NCBI RefSeq assembly: GCF_030866825.1
Contig: NZ_CP133020.1
Coordinates: forward strand, 2,976,001 to 3,040,000
Direction: 5' to 3'
Length of the DNA: 64,000 nt
DNA from: Rathayibacter sp. SW19
Lineage (GTDB): Bacteria; Actinomycetota; Actinomycetes; Actinomycetales; Microbacteriaceae
Both the position numbers and the translations under genes were made by a program. Below the pieces are notes generated by a model, which saw only the letters and a program-made list of their open reading frames with translations, did not search any database and was not told the DNA's origin. Below are positions 26,510 to 35,218 of this stretch, piece after piece (position 1 is the stretch's first letter; each line of letters begins with the position of its first letter).

Positions 26510-26795
26510 GCAAGGCATGCGACGGGCGAAAAAACCCGCGCGGCCGACGATAGCGCGATGCGTCCGTCACGCAAAACAAGACACCTACGGTCGCGACGTC
26601 ATTGCGGAGGAGCCTCGAGACTTGTGCCCACAAAGTAATTCCTGGAGCACCCCAAACGCCAATCTCTCCAGGGTGCGATAGATCAAGCCTGGCACGCAGG
26701 CTCTGGCGCACTTCCGAAACTGCCGTTCAGATACTCATGAACTGTCTGCTCCCACCTACCATCGGATCAAACGAAGCCATGAATCATTGTCATTG

Positions 26796-28019
26796 TCATC
26801 GTGAAAGCCTCATTTTCCGCTGACCGCGATCCGGCCCGAGCTGTTCGAGCATGTCCGCCGTAGCCGGATCGACAGTCTTGATCATCCGCACGTAGAACTC
26901 TTCGGTGATTGCAGTCGAGGAGTGTCCAAGGAGTTGCGCAGCCAGCCCAATTCCTCCTAGCTCGGCGACGGTAGTCGCCCCGGTCTTGCGGAAAACGTGT
27001 GGAGTGATCGAATCCAGGTTCACATCCGGAGGAAGGCCTGTGGCGCAAGCTCGGACGGCCCGCCACTGCCGGCGCAGGTTCGCCGGAGGCAGGTAGGTGC
27101 CCTTCTTGGTGCAGAAGATGGTCTGCTCTAACGGGATATCGCCAACTTCCGATAGTCGGATGCGTATCGCATTCTCCGCGAATAATGGGAGGGCGATCAC
27201 TCGCCAATGCTTCGAGTGCTTCGGATGGTCCTGACGAATCAGACCGATGCCCTTTCGAAAGACCAGTGTCCCGCTGATGCACACGGTCGCCGGCGACACG
27301 GTCAAGTCGAGGTCGCACCGGCGGATCGCGAGGGTCTCGCTGATCCTCGTGGCTGTTCCGAGCATGACGTCGAAGGCCTTCCCCAGCTGCCCGTCCGGGC
27401 GCGGACCGCGCTCGTGCGGGCCTACCCGCCAGCATGCGATCGCTTCCCGCATCGCCACCAACTCGTCCAGCGTGGCAACCCGAACATCGGCGTGGCTGCG
27501 GCGTAATTGGCCGACTTGACGGACCGGGTTGGTCGGGATCGCGTCGTGGCGAACCGCAAGTCCAAGAACATGGGAAAGCACCACCTTGCAATGCTTGGCC
27601 CTGCCGGGCCGGTCTTGTGCGATCTTTTTCAGGAAACGATCCACGGTACCGACGGTGAGCTCGCCCAGCCGCAATGACCCCAGTGCGGGAAGCACGATAC
27701 TGCGTAGAACTTCCTCATATTTATCCATCGTTTGCGGTGCGATCCGCTCGCTGGCGCGTTCCTCTTCACTCCACACTTCGGCGACCACACGTAGACGGGT
27801 CCACCGGTCAAGGTCCCCGTGGCGAGAGCGTTCCCCAACCTCGGTAATCTTGGCCTTCAGTGCATTCTCGGCGCCGCGGGCCGTCGGTCCCGTCATCTTT
27901 ACCCGCCGATAGTCGCCGTCAAAATCGCGATAACGCGTCACGGCCAGATAGCAGCCGCGACGCACGCGGGTCACCTTGATGACACCGAACGTGCCCAGGG
28001 GCTGTACCGGCCGAGTCAT
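26796..28019 (-). CDS. int: Tyrosine integrase of the ICE
   Basis: 407 residues from the ATG at 28019 (GGGGTGG just upstream; a GTG at 28049 is less supported). An N-terminal arm-binding-like part (about 10-60) and a SAM-like core-binding domain (about 75-170) precede the catalytic domain. Its conserved residues are visible: R225 in GTATRISE, H341 and R344 in HVFRKTGA, H366 in LLGHSS and the nucleophile Y376 in EEFYVR. It should insert and, with the excisionase, excise the element at the tRNA-Lys 3' end. Its stop lies 286 bp from the SSB-like gene, facing it. Confidence 0.93.
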   Translation of the reverse strand: MTRPVQPLGTFGVIKVTRVRRGCYLAVTRYRDFDGDYRRVKMTGPTARGAENALKAKITEVGERSRHGDLDRWTRLRVVAEVWSEEERASERIAPQTMDKYEEVLRSIVLPALGSLRLGELTVGTVDRFLKKIAQDRPGRAKHCKVVLSHVLGLAVRHDAIPTNPVRQVGQLRRSHADVRVATLDELVAMREAIACWRVGPHERGPRPDGQLGKAFDVMLGTATRISETLAIRRCDLDLTVSPATVCISGTLVFRKGIGLIRQDHPKHSKHWRVIALPLFAENAIRIRLSEVGDIPLEQTIFCTKKGTYLPPANLRRQWRAVRACATGLPPDVNLDSITPHVFRKTGATTVAELGGIGLAAQLLGHSSTAITEEFYVRMIKTVDPATADMLEQLGPDRGQRKMRLSR

Positions 28020-28064
28020 CGTCCACCCCAAACACAAACACCGGGGCACCAGACACGTTGCTGC

Positions 28065-28274
28065 TCAGTCATCGAGGTTCGCCTCGATCCACGCCAGCAC
28101 CCGGCTCTCTGGATACCGCAGCACCCGCCCGGCATGCAACGCCTTGGGGCCGCGGCCGTCCACTCGCCAGTCGTACAGGGTGCGGACCGGCACGCCCAGG
28201 TACTCGGACAGTTCCTCGACGCTCAACAGCCGTTCCAGCCGCGAGGTCGGTGTTGGTACAACAGGTTCGGTCAT
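28065..28274 (-). CDS. xis: Excisionase-like HTH protein
   Basis: 69 residues from the ATG at 28274; a GTG at 28298 would add 8 residues. The core LSVEELSEYLGVPVRTLYDWRVDGRGPKALHAGRVLRYPESRVLAWIE is the MerR-like winged helix (HTH_17) of excisionase-family proteins. Small proteins of this type bind next to the attachment site and direct the integrase to excision. It lies 45 bp upstream of the integrase in the same direction, between integrase and attachment site. Confidence 0.85.
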   Translation of the reverse strand: MTEPVVPTPTSRLERLLSVEELSEYLGVPVRTLYDWRVDGRGPKALHAGRVLRYPESRVLAWIEANLDD

Positions 28275-28374
28275 ACCGGTCAGGTACGACGCACGCACCC
28301 GCCGTCACCGCTTCAGTCCGCGGCACTCCAGACCAACCGTCGACCCGCCTGCGCAAACTCGGGCTGAAGGAGGG

Positions 28375-28414
28375 TTTATGGACCGTTAATGACCCCTTGA
28401 TCAAATTTATGGAC
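28375..28414. repeat. Direct repeats TTTATGGAC, candidate integrase-arm or Xis sites
   Basis: TTTATGGAC occurs at 28375-28383 and again at 28406-28414, 31 bp apart, close to three turns of the helix. They lie in an AT-rich stretch between the excisionase gene and the tRNA attachment site, where arm-type sites are expected. Confidence 0.5.
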
Positions 28415-28500
28415 ATTTTCAGGCTCCTACTCAGCCCTGTCCAGAGACTATAAAATCCTCCTCATCAGGTCTTTCTACCTAGCGAGCAGGATTCTCTCGG

Positions 28501-28573
<73 letters not shown>

Positions 28574-28688
28574 ATTTTCGGCCGGGAAATGAGATCCCGA
28601 ACCGAGGGTCAACACTAGCATTACGAACGCATCCGATGCCAACTCGAGCACCCTCTGCTGGCACCTCGCCCGCGTATCGGAGCCCGTC

Positions 28689-28694
28689 TAGTCT
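28689..28694 (+). promoter_or_regulatory. -10 box TAGTCT of hisN, leaderless-type
   Basis: TAGTCT stands 6 nt before the GTG start of hisN, so the transcript probably begins at the start codon. Confidence 0.55.
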
Positions 28695-28700
28695 GGAGAC

Positions 28701-29510
28701 GTGAATGCTCCCATCAGCCCGACAACACCCGACTCCACCTTGAGCGATGACCTCGCCCTTGCGCTTCGTCTTGCCGATGCCGCCGATACGGTCTCAGCAT
28801 CGCGATTCCGGGCAAACGACCTGCATGTCTCGACCAAGCCGGATCGCACGTTCGTAACGGATGCCGACAAATCGGTCGAGCGCGCCATCCGCGCTCTGAT
28901 CGCCGCGGAGCGGCCGGGCGACGGCATCTATGGCGAGGAATACGGCATCGAAGGCGACAGTGCCAGGCAGTGGATCATCGATCCGATCGACGGCACGGCG
29001 AATTACTTACGCGGTGTTCCCGTGTGGGGTTCGTTGATCGCTCTTGTCATCGACAAGGTTCCCGTTGTCGGAGTGGCAAGTGCCCCCGCCTTGAGCAAGC
29101 GCTGGTGGGCGGCGAAAGGCAGCGGCGCCTGGGCGCAGGAGGGGGCGGGCGAGCCGTACGGCATCCGCGTGTCTGGTGTCAGCGACCTGGCGGATGCCTC
29201 GATCAGCTTCCAGAGCGTGCAACAGTGGGACCAGGCCGGCTACCTCGACCGTCTGGTGGCTCTGACGCGGCAGGTGTGGCGCGACCGCGCCTACGGCGAC
29301 CTCTGGTCGTACACAATGCTCGCAGAGGGACTGCTCGACGCCGTCGGCGAGTTCGGCGTGCAACCGTATGACGTTGCCGCGTTGATCCCGATCGTCGAAG
29401 AGGCCGGCGGGCGCTTCACTTCTGTCACCGGCGAGTCCGGCTTGTGGAGCGGTGCACCGCTGGCAACGAATGGCGCCCTGCACGACACGCTGCTCGAGGC
29501 GCTAAGTTGA
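28701..29510 (+). CDS. hisN: Histidinol-phosphatase, inositol-monophosphatase family
   Basis: 269 residues of the inositol-monophosphatase family: metal and substrate motifs DADKSVE, GEEYG (Glu of the first metal site), the family signature IDPIDGTANYLRGVPVW and, near the end, QPYDVAALIPIVEEAGG. In Actinobacteria this subgroup is usually histidinol-phosphate phosphatase, which removes phosphate from histidinol phosphate in histidine synthesis; inositol monophosphatase activity is the alternative. The GTG start has a leaderless-type promoter. It is the first chromosomal gene right of the ICE. Confidence 0.85.
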   Translation: MNAPISPTTPDSTLSDDLALALRLADAADTVSASRFRANDLHVSTKPDRTFVTDADKSVERAIRALIAAERPGDGIYGEEYGIEGDSARQWIIDPIDGTANYLRGVPVWGSLIALVIDKVPVVGVASAPALSKRWWAAKGSGAWAQEGAGEPYGIRVSGVSDLADASISFQSVQQWDQAGYLDRLVALTRQVWRDRAYGDLWSYTMLAEGLLDAVGEFGVQPYDVAALIPIVEEAGGRFTSVTGESGLWSGAPLATNGALHDTLLEALS

Positions 29511-29523
29511 AGGTGAGGATGTC

Positions 29524-30513
29524 ATGACGGGGCGACTGATGCAAGCGGTGACCGTTCCCACACCGGGCGGCCCGGACGTACTCACGCTTACCCAGGTGGA
29601 TGAACCGACGCCGCGGCCGGACGACGTGCTCATCGACGTCGCTGCGGCGGGAGTCAACGGGGCGGATATCGCGCAACGGCAAGGGTTCTATCCCTCGCCG
29701 GCAGGCGCCCCGACATGGCCGGGCCTTGAGGTGTCCGGAACGGTCGCCGGGCTCGGGGCAGAGGTGACCGGTTTCGCTGTCGGAGACAGGGTGTGCGCGC
29801 TGCTCGGCGGTGGCGGATATTCCGAGCGTGTCGCGGTCGACGCCCAGCTAGTGCTCCCGGCACCCGCCGGTATCGACCTCGTCGAGGCGGCCGGATTGCC
29901 CGAGGTCGCGGCCACTGTCTGGTCGAATGTCTTCATGGCCGCGCGCTTGACCGCCGGCGAAACCCTCTTGGTGCACGGCGGATCGAGCGGCATCGGCACC
30001 ATGGCGATCCAGCTGGCGGTTGCCCTCGGGTCACCGGTGATCGCGACCGCCGGCACCGATGACAAGGTGGAGTTCTGCCGGTCGCTAGGTGCCGTGGGGG
30101 TCAACTACCGCACCGATGACTTCGTCGAACGGGTCAAGGACATCACGGGCGGCGCCGGCGTGGACGTCGTGCTCGACATGGTCGGCGGCGACTACATCGC
30201 GCGCGACATCAGGGCACTGGCGCTCGGTGGTCGCATCATGTCGATCGCGAATCGCAGCGGGGCAGACTCGACGATCTCGATCAACGCACTGATGGTGAAG
30301 CGCGGCCTGATCTGGGGCACGACGGTGCGTGCGCGGCCCTTCGCCGAGCGCGCGGAAATCATCGCTGAGGTTCGCGCCAACGTCTGGCCGCTGGTCGAGA
30401 GCGGGCGAGTACGGCCGATCGTCGACAGTGTCTTCCCGCTCGAACGCGCGGCCGACGCGCACCGCCGCATGGAGTCATCCGCTCACACCGGGAAAATACT
30501 CTTGACGATTTGA
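29524..30513 (+). CDS. NAD(P)H-quinone oxidoreductase, MDR family
   Basis: 329 residues of the zinc-free medium-chain reductase family: N-terminal GroES-like domain (VNGADIAQRQGFYPSP, GLEVSGTVAGLG), then a nucleotide-binding fold with GGSSGIGTMAIQLAVALG near residue 155. No zinc-ligand Cys cluster is present. It should reduce quinones or other enones with NADPH. The family name PIG3/QOR-like also fits. It starts 13 bp after hisN with an AAGGTGAGG ribosome site, so the two may be co-transcribed. Confidence 0.85.
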   Translation: MTGRLMQAVTVPTPGGPDVLTLTQVDEPTPRPDDVLIDVAAAGVNGADIAQRQGFYPSPAGAPTWPGLEVSGTVAGLGAEVTGFAVGDRVCALLGGGGYSERVAVDAQLVLPAPAGIDLVEAAGLPEVAATVWSNVFMAARLTAGETLLVHGGSSGIGTMAIQLAVALGSPVIATAGTDDKVEFCRSLGAVGVNYRTDDFVERVKDITGGAGVDVVLDMVGGDYIARDIRALALGGRIMSIANRSGADSTISINALMVKRGLIWGTTVRARPFAERAEIIAEVRANVWPLVESGRVRPIVDSVFPLERAADAHRRMESSAHTGKILLTI

Positions 30514-30524
30514 CCGGGCGGTCA
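30511..30524. promoter_or_regulatory. TetR-type operator candidate
   Basis: TGACC-GGGC-GGTCA is a perfect inverted repeat of the kind bound by TetR repressors. It overlaps the stop of the oxidoreductase gene and lies about 85 bp before the SPW gene, whose downstream neighbour encodes a TetR protein. Confidence 0.5.
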
Positions 30525-30607
30525 GTCAGTATTAGGAATACAATGAAGTCGACCCCCTTTTCGAAAGGGAGCCAGCTGTTGACCTGTTTACAAGGAGGCT
30601 GGTCTCA

Positions 30608-30961
30608 ATGAAGAAATGGACACGGTGGGAAGACTGGGTGGCTGTTGCCGCTGGTTTGTACGCCGCTTTGGCAACGATCTGGACCGCATCGGCGGGCGCA
30701 TCCGTCGCGCTCATGCTCGTGCTCGGTGTTCTGCTGATCATTTCCGGGCTGTGGAACCTCGCAGCGCCCGGCATGATGCGGATGGAGTGGGTGCAAGGCG
30801 TCATCGGGGTGCTGCTGTTCATCTCGCCGTGGGCGGGTGTCTACACGAGCTCGATGGGAGCCGCCTGGACGTCGTGGATCTGCGGCGGAGTCGCGATCGT
30901 CGTAGCACTGCTCGCGCTGCAGCCGACCATGCGGACGCACCACAAGGCGATTCCGCACTGA
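30608..30961 (+). CDS. SPW-repeat membrane protein
   Basis: 117 residues, four membrane helices with short loops. The motif ISPWAG marks the SPW repeat family; the first repeat is degenerate. Function unknown. It has a strong AAGGAGG ribosome site. A TetR gene follows 79 bp later in the same direction, and a TetR-like palindrome lies upstream, so TetR control of this gene is plausible. Confidence 0.8.
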   Translation: MKKWTRWEDWVAVAAGLYAALATIWTASAGASVALMLVLGVLLIISGLWNLAAPGMMRMEWVQGVIGVLLFISPWAGVYTSSMGAAWTSWICGGVAIVVALLALQPTMRTHHKAIPH

Positions 30962-31040
30962 TCAATCGAACCCCCGAGAACAGGAGCGCGCGGGGCGGTT
31001 CGACCGCCCTACGCGCCGCTGTTGAGCAGTGAGGAATCCT

Positions 31041-31622
31041 ATGGATGACGCACTGGCAGCGCGCACGCGCATATTGGATGCCGCGGAGCACCTGTTCGCC
31101 ATGCATGGTTTTGCCGCGACCGCGACGTCGGCGATCGCAAGGCTCGCGGCGGTTCCGAAAGGGCTGCTGTTCTACTACTTCCCCGCGAAATCGGACCTGT
31201 TGCGTACGCTCGTCTCCGAACGTCTGGATCTCGAACCGGTCGACACGGCACCACTGGTCGAAAAGGGGAACCCGGTGCGTTCGCTGCTGAACGTGACGAA
31301 GAAGCTGTACGAGTTGCAAAGCGCCTCCGACGTCGTGCGCATCATCATCCAGCGCGAGCAACACACGCACCCCGAAGTGCTCGCGCACCTGCTCGAACAC
31401 CGCACGCATGTGCAGGCCGTGATCGAGCACGTGCTTCAAGCAAGCGTCGTGAGACCGCTCGCCGCTGCGCCCTTGCGCGCGGCAGCACAGGCCTGGGTGG
31501 CGATATTGACAGTGCGCCCGCTCGCACATCGGGGCAGCGAACCCAAGCACGAAGACGACGCGGACGACCTGCCCGCCTTGGCAGAACTGATCTGCGCCGG
31601 GCTGACCGTCGGCGCCGCGTAG
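31041..31622 (+). CDS. TetR-family regulator
   Basis: 193 residues from the ATG at 31041, which has a GAGG site; a GTG at 31029 is in frame. The N-terminal helix-turn-helix is clear: RTRILDAAEHLFAMHGFAATATSAIARLAAVPKGLLFYYFPAKSDLL. The C-terminal ligand domain is not assignable. Likely controls the SPW gene before it, itself or both through the palindrome at 30511. Confidence 0.85.
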   Translation: MDDALAARTRILDAAEHLFAMHGFAATATSAIARLAAVPKGLLFYYFPAKSDLLRTLVSERLDLEPVDTAPLVEKGNPVRSLLNVTKKLYELQSASDVVRIIIQREQHTHPEVLAHLLEHRTHVQAVIEHVLQASVVRPLAAAPLRAAAQAWVAILTVRPLAHRGSEPKHEDDADDLPALAELICAGLTVGAA

Positions 31623-31632
31623 CCGGGCGTGC

Positions 31633-32211
31633 TCATCGGCCTCGGCTGATTCGCTGCTGAGCGGATGCGCGGCGCGCGCGATACGCATTGACATTCATGC
31701 GGTTGCCGCAGTTTCCCACATCGCAATAGCGCTTCGATCGATTGCGTGAGAGGTCGACGAGCACGGCAGTGCAGTCGTCTGCAGCGCAGTCTCGTAACCG
31801 CTCGGTCTCATTGGCGCGGATCACATCGATGAGCGCCATTGCGGCCTCGACGCGCATCTGGCTGACCAGGGGCGCGCCGGTCGGCGTCGCATGAATATGC
31901 CAGTCCCAGCCCTCGTGCCTTGCCAGCTGCGGTAGGGCGCGTTCTTCGCGCAGAATCTCGTTCACCCGCTCGGCGGCGTGATCGCGGTCAAGGCCCCAGA
32001 ATCCGCGAAGTTCCGTGCGCACTCGGCGGATCGCGCTGAGCTCCTCCGCGTTGTGATCCGTGCGCGCCGCATAGCCGAATCGCTCCGTCAGTTCGGTCAG
32101 TTGATCGAGAGTTGACAGCTCGTCCTCGCCGGAGCCGGACGCGCCGGGCTCCGTGTTGATCAGCGCCGCCATGAAGTTGAGCATCACGTTCGTGTCATAG
32201 GCGAAGAGCAT
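31633..32211 (-). CDS. CGNR zinc-finger protein
   Basis: 192 residues. The C-terminus carries the CGNR zinc finger: CAADDCTAVLVDLSRNRSKRYC followed by CGNRMNVNAYRARR, with four Cys as zinc ligands. The N-terminal part resembles the ABATE-like domain usually joined to it (FMAALINTEPG, then ELRGFWGL). Such proteins are thought to be regulators. It is divergent from an EamA transporter gene at 32287, the same arrangement as at 37400/38350. AGGAG ribosome site before the ATG. Confidence 0.88.
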   Translation of the reverse strand: MLFAYDTNVMLNFMAALINTEPGASGSGEDELSTLDQLTELTERFGYAARTDHNAEELSAIRRVRTELRGFWGLDRDHAAERVNEILREERALPQLARHEGWDWHIHATPTGAPLVSQMRVEAAMALIDVIRANETERLRDCAADDCTAVLVDLSRNRSKRYCDVGNCGNRMNVNAYRARRASAQQRISRGR

Positions 32212-32236
32212 ATTGACTCCTGACAGGCTCCTAAAC

Positions 32237-32247
32237 TAGTGTCACTA
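32237..32247. promoter_or_regulatory. Inverted repeat TAGTG-T-CACTA between CGNR and EamA genes
   Basis: A perfect 5-1-5 inverted repeat in the short divergent gap. A possible binding site for the CGNR protein or another regulator of both genes. Confidence 0.45.
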
Positions 32248-32286
32248 CCGTACCTCATTTTACTCATGACATGACTGGAGCGGCCG

Positions 32287-33261
32287 GTGGCCATGACAAC
32301 CGAGAATCGAGAAGTCGCCGAGCGCACACGCGCGTCGACTCTGATCCTCGCTCTCGCCTCGGCCGCGGCATTCGGCACCAGCGGCGCCTTCGTGAAACCA
32401 CTGCTCGAGGCCGGTTGGTCCCCCGCAGCCGCGGTAGCCGTGCGTGCGGGCGGCGGCGGACTCGTGCTGCTGATCCCAGCACTGATCGCCCTCCACGGGC
32501 GGTACAGACTCCTGCTGGCGCGGTGGAAGTTGATTGTCGCCTACGGCATCATCGCCGTCGTCGGCACCCAGGTGCTCTATTTCGCAGCAATCGAGCGACT
32601 GCCGGTGGGCATCGCTCTTCTGATCGAGTACTCGGCCCCGATCCTGCTGGTGCTGCTGGCCTGGGCGCGCACCCGCATCCCGCCAACGGTTCTCGTGATC
32701 GCTGGCGCCGTCTTGAGCATCGTCGGCCTGCTGCTGGTGATCAATCCGTCCGGTGCCGGCGGTCTCGACGTGCTCGGTGTCGTCTTCGCACTCGGCGCCG
32801 CGGTCTGTGTCGCGGGCTATTTTCTATTGTCGGCCCTTCCCACTGACCCGCTTCCGCCGGTCGTCGTGGTGTGTTCTGGTTTGCTCGTCGGTGCGATCGC
32901 CCTGACCGTTGTGGGCAGCGCCCGCCTGCTTCCGTTCACCTTCGCGTTCACCCCTGTCACGCTGCTCGGCCACGCGGGCGTCTCGTGGCTGATCCCGATG
33001 GGGGTCGTCGTGATCGTTTCCACCGCGTTCGCGTACCTCGCGGGAATTCTTGCCGCCGGCAAGCTCGGCTCCAGGGTCGCATCGTTCGTCGGACTGCTCG
33101 AAGTCCTGTTCGCCATCCTGTTCGCCTGGTGGGTGCTCGGCGAGGTGCCGACCCTGCTGCAGGCCGCAGGCGGGGCGCTCATCGTCGGCGGAATCGTGCT
33201 CGTCAAAATGGAACGACCCGGCAAGCCTGCCAAACTGGACGCGGCCGAGTTGCCCGCGTGA
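32287..33261 (+). CDS. EamA-family (DMT) transporter
   Basis: 324 residues with about ten hydrophobic helices in two similar halves, as in the drug/metabolite transporter family: STLILALASAAAFGTSGAFVKPLLEAG at the start and SRVASFVGLLEVLFAILFAWWVLGEVPTLLQAAGGALIVGGIVLV at the end, both typical EamA stretches. Substrate unknown; members export amino acids, nucleosides or other small molecules. A GTG start with GGAG is used; an ATG two codons later is the alternative. Divergent from a CGNR gene. Confidence 0.88.
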   Translation: MAMTTENREVAERTRASTLILALASAAAFGTSGAFVKPLLEAGWSPAAAVAVRAGGGGLVLLIPALIALHGRYRLLLARWKLIVAYGIIAVVGTQVLYFAAIERLPVGIALLIEYSAPILLVLLAWARTRIPPTVLVIAGAVLSIVGLLLVINPSGAGGLDVLGVVFALGAAVCVAGYFLLSALPTDPLPPVVVVCSGLLVGAIALTVVGSARLLPFTFAFTPVTLLGHAGVSWLIPMGVVVIVSTAFAYLAGILAAGKLGSRVASFVGLLEVLFAILFAWWVLGEVPTLLQAAGGALIVGGIVLVKMERPGKPAKLDAAELPA

Positions 33262-33306
33262 CATCGATCCGTCGGCGTCGCTTGGCCAGGGAGGAAACCG
33301 ATCCGG

Positions 33307-34341
33307 ATGCGCGCGGTGCTGTTTGAACGATTCGGGGAGCAGCCGTGCCTCGCGGACGTGTCTGCGCCACAGTGTGCGCCGGACGGTGCGATCATCCGGG
33401 TGCAGGCCACCGGGTTGTGCCGGAGCGATTGGCACGGCTGGATGGGTCACGACCCCGGCATCCGGCTCCCCCACGTTCCTGGACATGAACTCGCCGGATT
33501 CGTCGAAGAGGTCGGCAGTGCTGTCAGGAAGTGGGTGCCCGGCGACCGCGTGACAGTACCGTTCATCTGCGCCTGCGGACAGTGCGAGCAGTGCGCGGCC
33601 GGCAACAGCCAAGTGTGCGATAACCAAGAGCAGCCCGGATTCACGCACTGGGGTTCATTTGCCGAGCTCGTCTCGATCGCCCACGCCGACACCAATCTGA
33701 TCGCTCTGCCGGAGACCCTGGATTTCGTGGCCGCAGCGGCTCTCGGCTGCCGGTTCGCCACCGCGTACCGCGCCGTCATGGCGCAGGGGCGCGTCGCGCC
33801 CGGCGAGTGGGTGGCCGTGCACGGCTGCGGCGGGGTCGGGCTGTCTGCGATCATGATTGCCATCGCAGCAGGTGCGCAGGTCGTGGCCATCGACGTGTCT
33901 CACGATGCGCTCGCACGCGCCGGGGAGCTTGGGGCGGTCACGGTGCAGGCTCGCGGCGAGACGGCATCCGTCGTTCGAGAGCTGACAGGCGGCGGGGCCC
34001 ACCTTTCGCTCGACACGTACGGCAGCGCCGCCACGTGCGAAAGCTCGATCCGCAACCTGCGCAAACGTGGCCGCCACGTGCAGGTTGGGCTGCTGGCAGG
34101 CGCCGACGCGATCGTCGGCGTGCCGATGGCAGACGTGATCGCCAACGAGTGGGAGATCCGCGGCAGCCACGGGATGGCCGCACACGAGTACCCGGCGATG
34201 CTCGCCGCGATCGCCGACGGCCGCATCGACCCCGGGCGTCTGGTCGGTCGCACGATCACGCTCGAGCAAGCACCGCGGGCGTTGGCGACAATGGATGCCG
34301 CTTCGCACGCGGGCATGACCGTCATCGAGCTTGCGCCGTGA
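33307..34341 (+). CDS. Zinc-dependent alcohol dehydrogenase
   Basis: 344 residues of the zinc-dependent medium-chain dehydrogenase family. Catalytic zinc ligands are visible as C in GLCRSDWHG and H-E in VPGHELAGF; the structural zinc site is CACGQCEQCAAGNSQVC; the cofactor fold begins at VHGCGGVGLSAIMIAIAAGAQVVAID. The usual reaction is oxidation of an alcohol with NAD(P)+. The exact substrate cannot be told. It follows the EamA gene by 45 bp. Confidence 0.9.
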   Translation: MRAVLFERFGEQPCLADVSAPQCAPDGAIIRVQATGLCRSDWHGWMGHDPGIRLPHVPGHELAGFVEEVGSAVRKWVPGDRVTVPFICACGQCEQCAAGNSQVCDNQEQPGFTHWGSFAELVSIAHADTNLIALPETLDFVAAAALGCRFATAYRAVMAQGRVAPGEWVAVHGCGGVGLSAIMIAIAAGAQVVAIDVSHDALARAGELGAVTVQARGETASVVRELTGGGAHLSLDTYGSAATCESSIRNLRKRGRHVQVGLLAGADAIVGVPMADVIANEWEIRGSHGMAAHEYPAMLAAIADGRIDPGRLVGRTITLEQAPRALATMDAASHAGMTVIELAP

Positions 34342-34352
34342 CCGAGCTTGCC

Positions 34353-34613
34353 CTACGTCAGCGTCTCGCGCCGTCGCCGGTATTCTTCGTCGTCGATGTC
34401 GCCGCGCGCGTATCGCTCGTCGAGGATCTTGCGAGCCGGGCTCAGTTCCGGTCCAGCCGCTTGAGGGCCGCCTTGCAGCATCACGCTGCGATCGCCACGC
34501 GCAAATCGGATGATGAGCAGAACGATCAGCACCACGATTCCCGCGAGTAGCAGCATCCCGACAGCCATCAACGGCCACATACCGACCATGCCGCCGAATC
34601 CGTGCCTGATCAT
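34353..34613 (-). CDS. SHOCT-domain membrane protein
   Basis: 86 residues from the ATG at 34613, which has AAAGGG at a proper distance; the in-frame ATG at 34622 would overlap that site. One membrane helix (MWPLMAVGMLLLAGIVVLIVLLIIRFA) and a C-terminal SHOCT domain (ARKILDERYARGDIDDEEYRRRRETL). SHOCT is a short oligomerisation domain at the ends of many membrane proteins. Function unknown. Convergent with the alcohol dehydrogenase gene. Confidence 0.85.
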   Translation of the reverse strand: MIRHGFGGMVGMWPLMAVGMLLLAGIVVLIVLLIIRFARGDRSVMLQGGPQAAGPELSPARKILDERYARGDIDDEEYRRRRETLT

Positions 34614-34706
34614 GCGCGTCATCCCTTTCGCAGCTGCGTAGCCGCCTTGTCGCCTTCGAACTGATCTTCAGTATCCGCCCCATCGATGTGAACGGGCCAA
34701 CGCGAG

Positions 34707-35024
34707 CTATGAATGCGCAGTGAGTTGTGGCACACTCCGGAGCCGGCCCGACATAAACGGCAACACGGGAGCGGAATAGACGAGAGCGGCAGGGTGGTCC
34801 GGGTCGAGTGTCGCGCGAGCGGATCCGTACGTCCACATCCGGTTGTGCAAATAGACGGAGACGGTCAGATTGCCGCCCTCCGGGTACCGCCACGTTCCTG
34901 TGCCCCACTGCGCCGGCTGGCCGCGACCGTTGAACACGACCGTCGGTTTGGGATGCCAGGGCAGCCTCGGTCTGCGAAGCGTCAACTCGAAACGGTTCGA
35001 CGCGACCGGTGTAGCAGGACTCAC
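34707..35024 (-). CDS. Hypothetical protein
   Basis: 105 residues from a GTG. It begins with an N-terminal strand pattern (NRFELTLRRPRLPWHPKPTVVFNGRGQPAQWGTGTW) and continues YPEGGNLTVSVYLHNRMW, which suggests a small beta-rich fold. The -10 box TAAGCT stands 6 nt before the start. No family recognised. Divergent from the gene at 35219. Confidence 0.55.
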   Translation of the reverse strand: MSPATPVASNRFELTLRRPRLPWHPKPTVVFNGRGQPAQWGTGTWRYPEGGNLTVSVYLHNRMWTYGSARATLDPDHPAALVYSAPVLPFMSGRLRSVPQLTAHS

Positions 35025-35030
35025 CGTCTC

Positions 35031-35036
35031 AGCTTA
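35031..35036 (-). promoter_or_regulatory. -10 box TAAGCT, leaderless-type
   Basis: Read on the minus strand, TAAGCT is followed by 6 nt and then the GTG start of the gene ending at 34707. Confidence 0.45.
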
Positions 35037-35205
35037 CGTGCACGGTCTTCGCGGCGACTCCATCGGTCAGCGCCCCGATGCCGCATGCACCCTTCGCGCA
35101 GCGCCGAGTGCGTCCAAGTGGCTGCTACGCGGCCGGGCGCCGGCGCTCATCGCGACCATTCGGACGCACTCGCGTGACGGAGGCCGCGCGCACTCGCGAT
35201 AAATC

Positions 35206-35211
35206 TAGACT
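35206..35211 (+). promoter_or_regulatory. -10 box TAGACT, leaderless-type
   Basis: TAGACT is followed by 7 nt and a GTG start at 35219. GAGGAG lies between them but too close to the GTG for usual use as a ribosome site. Confidence 0.5.
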
Positions 35212-35218
35212 GAGGAGC

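Noticed and set aside
26510..26795. Terminator between the SSB-like gene and the integrase
   Set aside because: Only a 4-bp CGGG/CCCG stem around an A-run and a 5-bp GTTCA/TGAAC repeat are present; both are too weak to call.
1..28500. Left attachment site within the window
   Set aside because: No second copy of the tRNA-Lys 3' sequence was noticed in the element by eye. A computed search for 15 or more bases of 28501-28550 would settle it.
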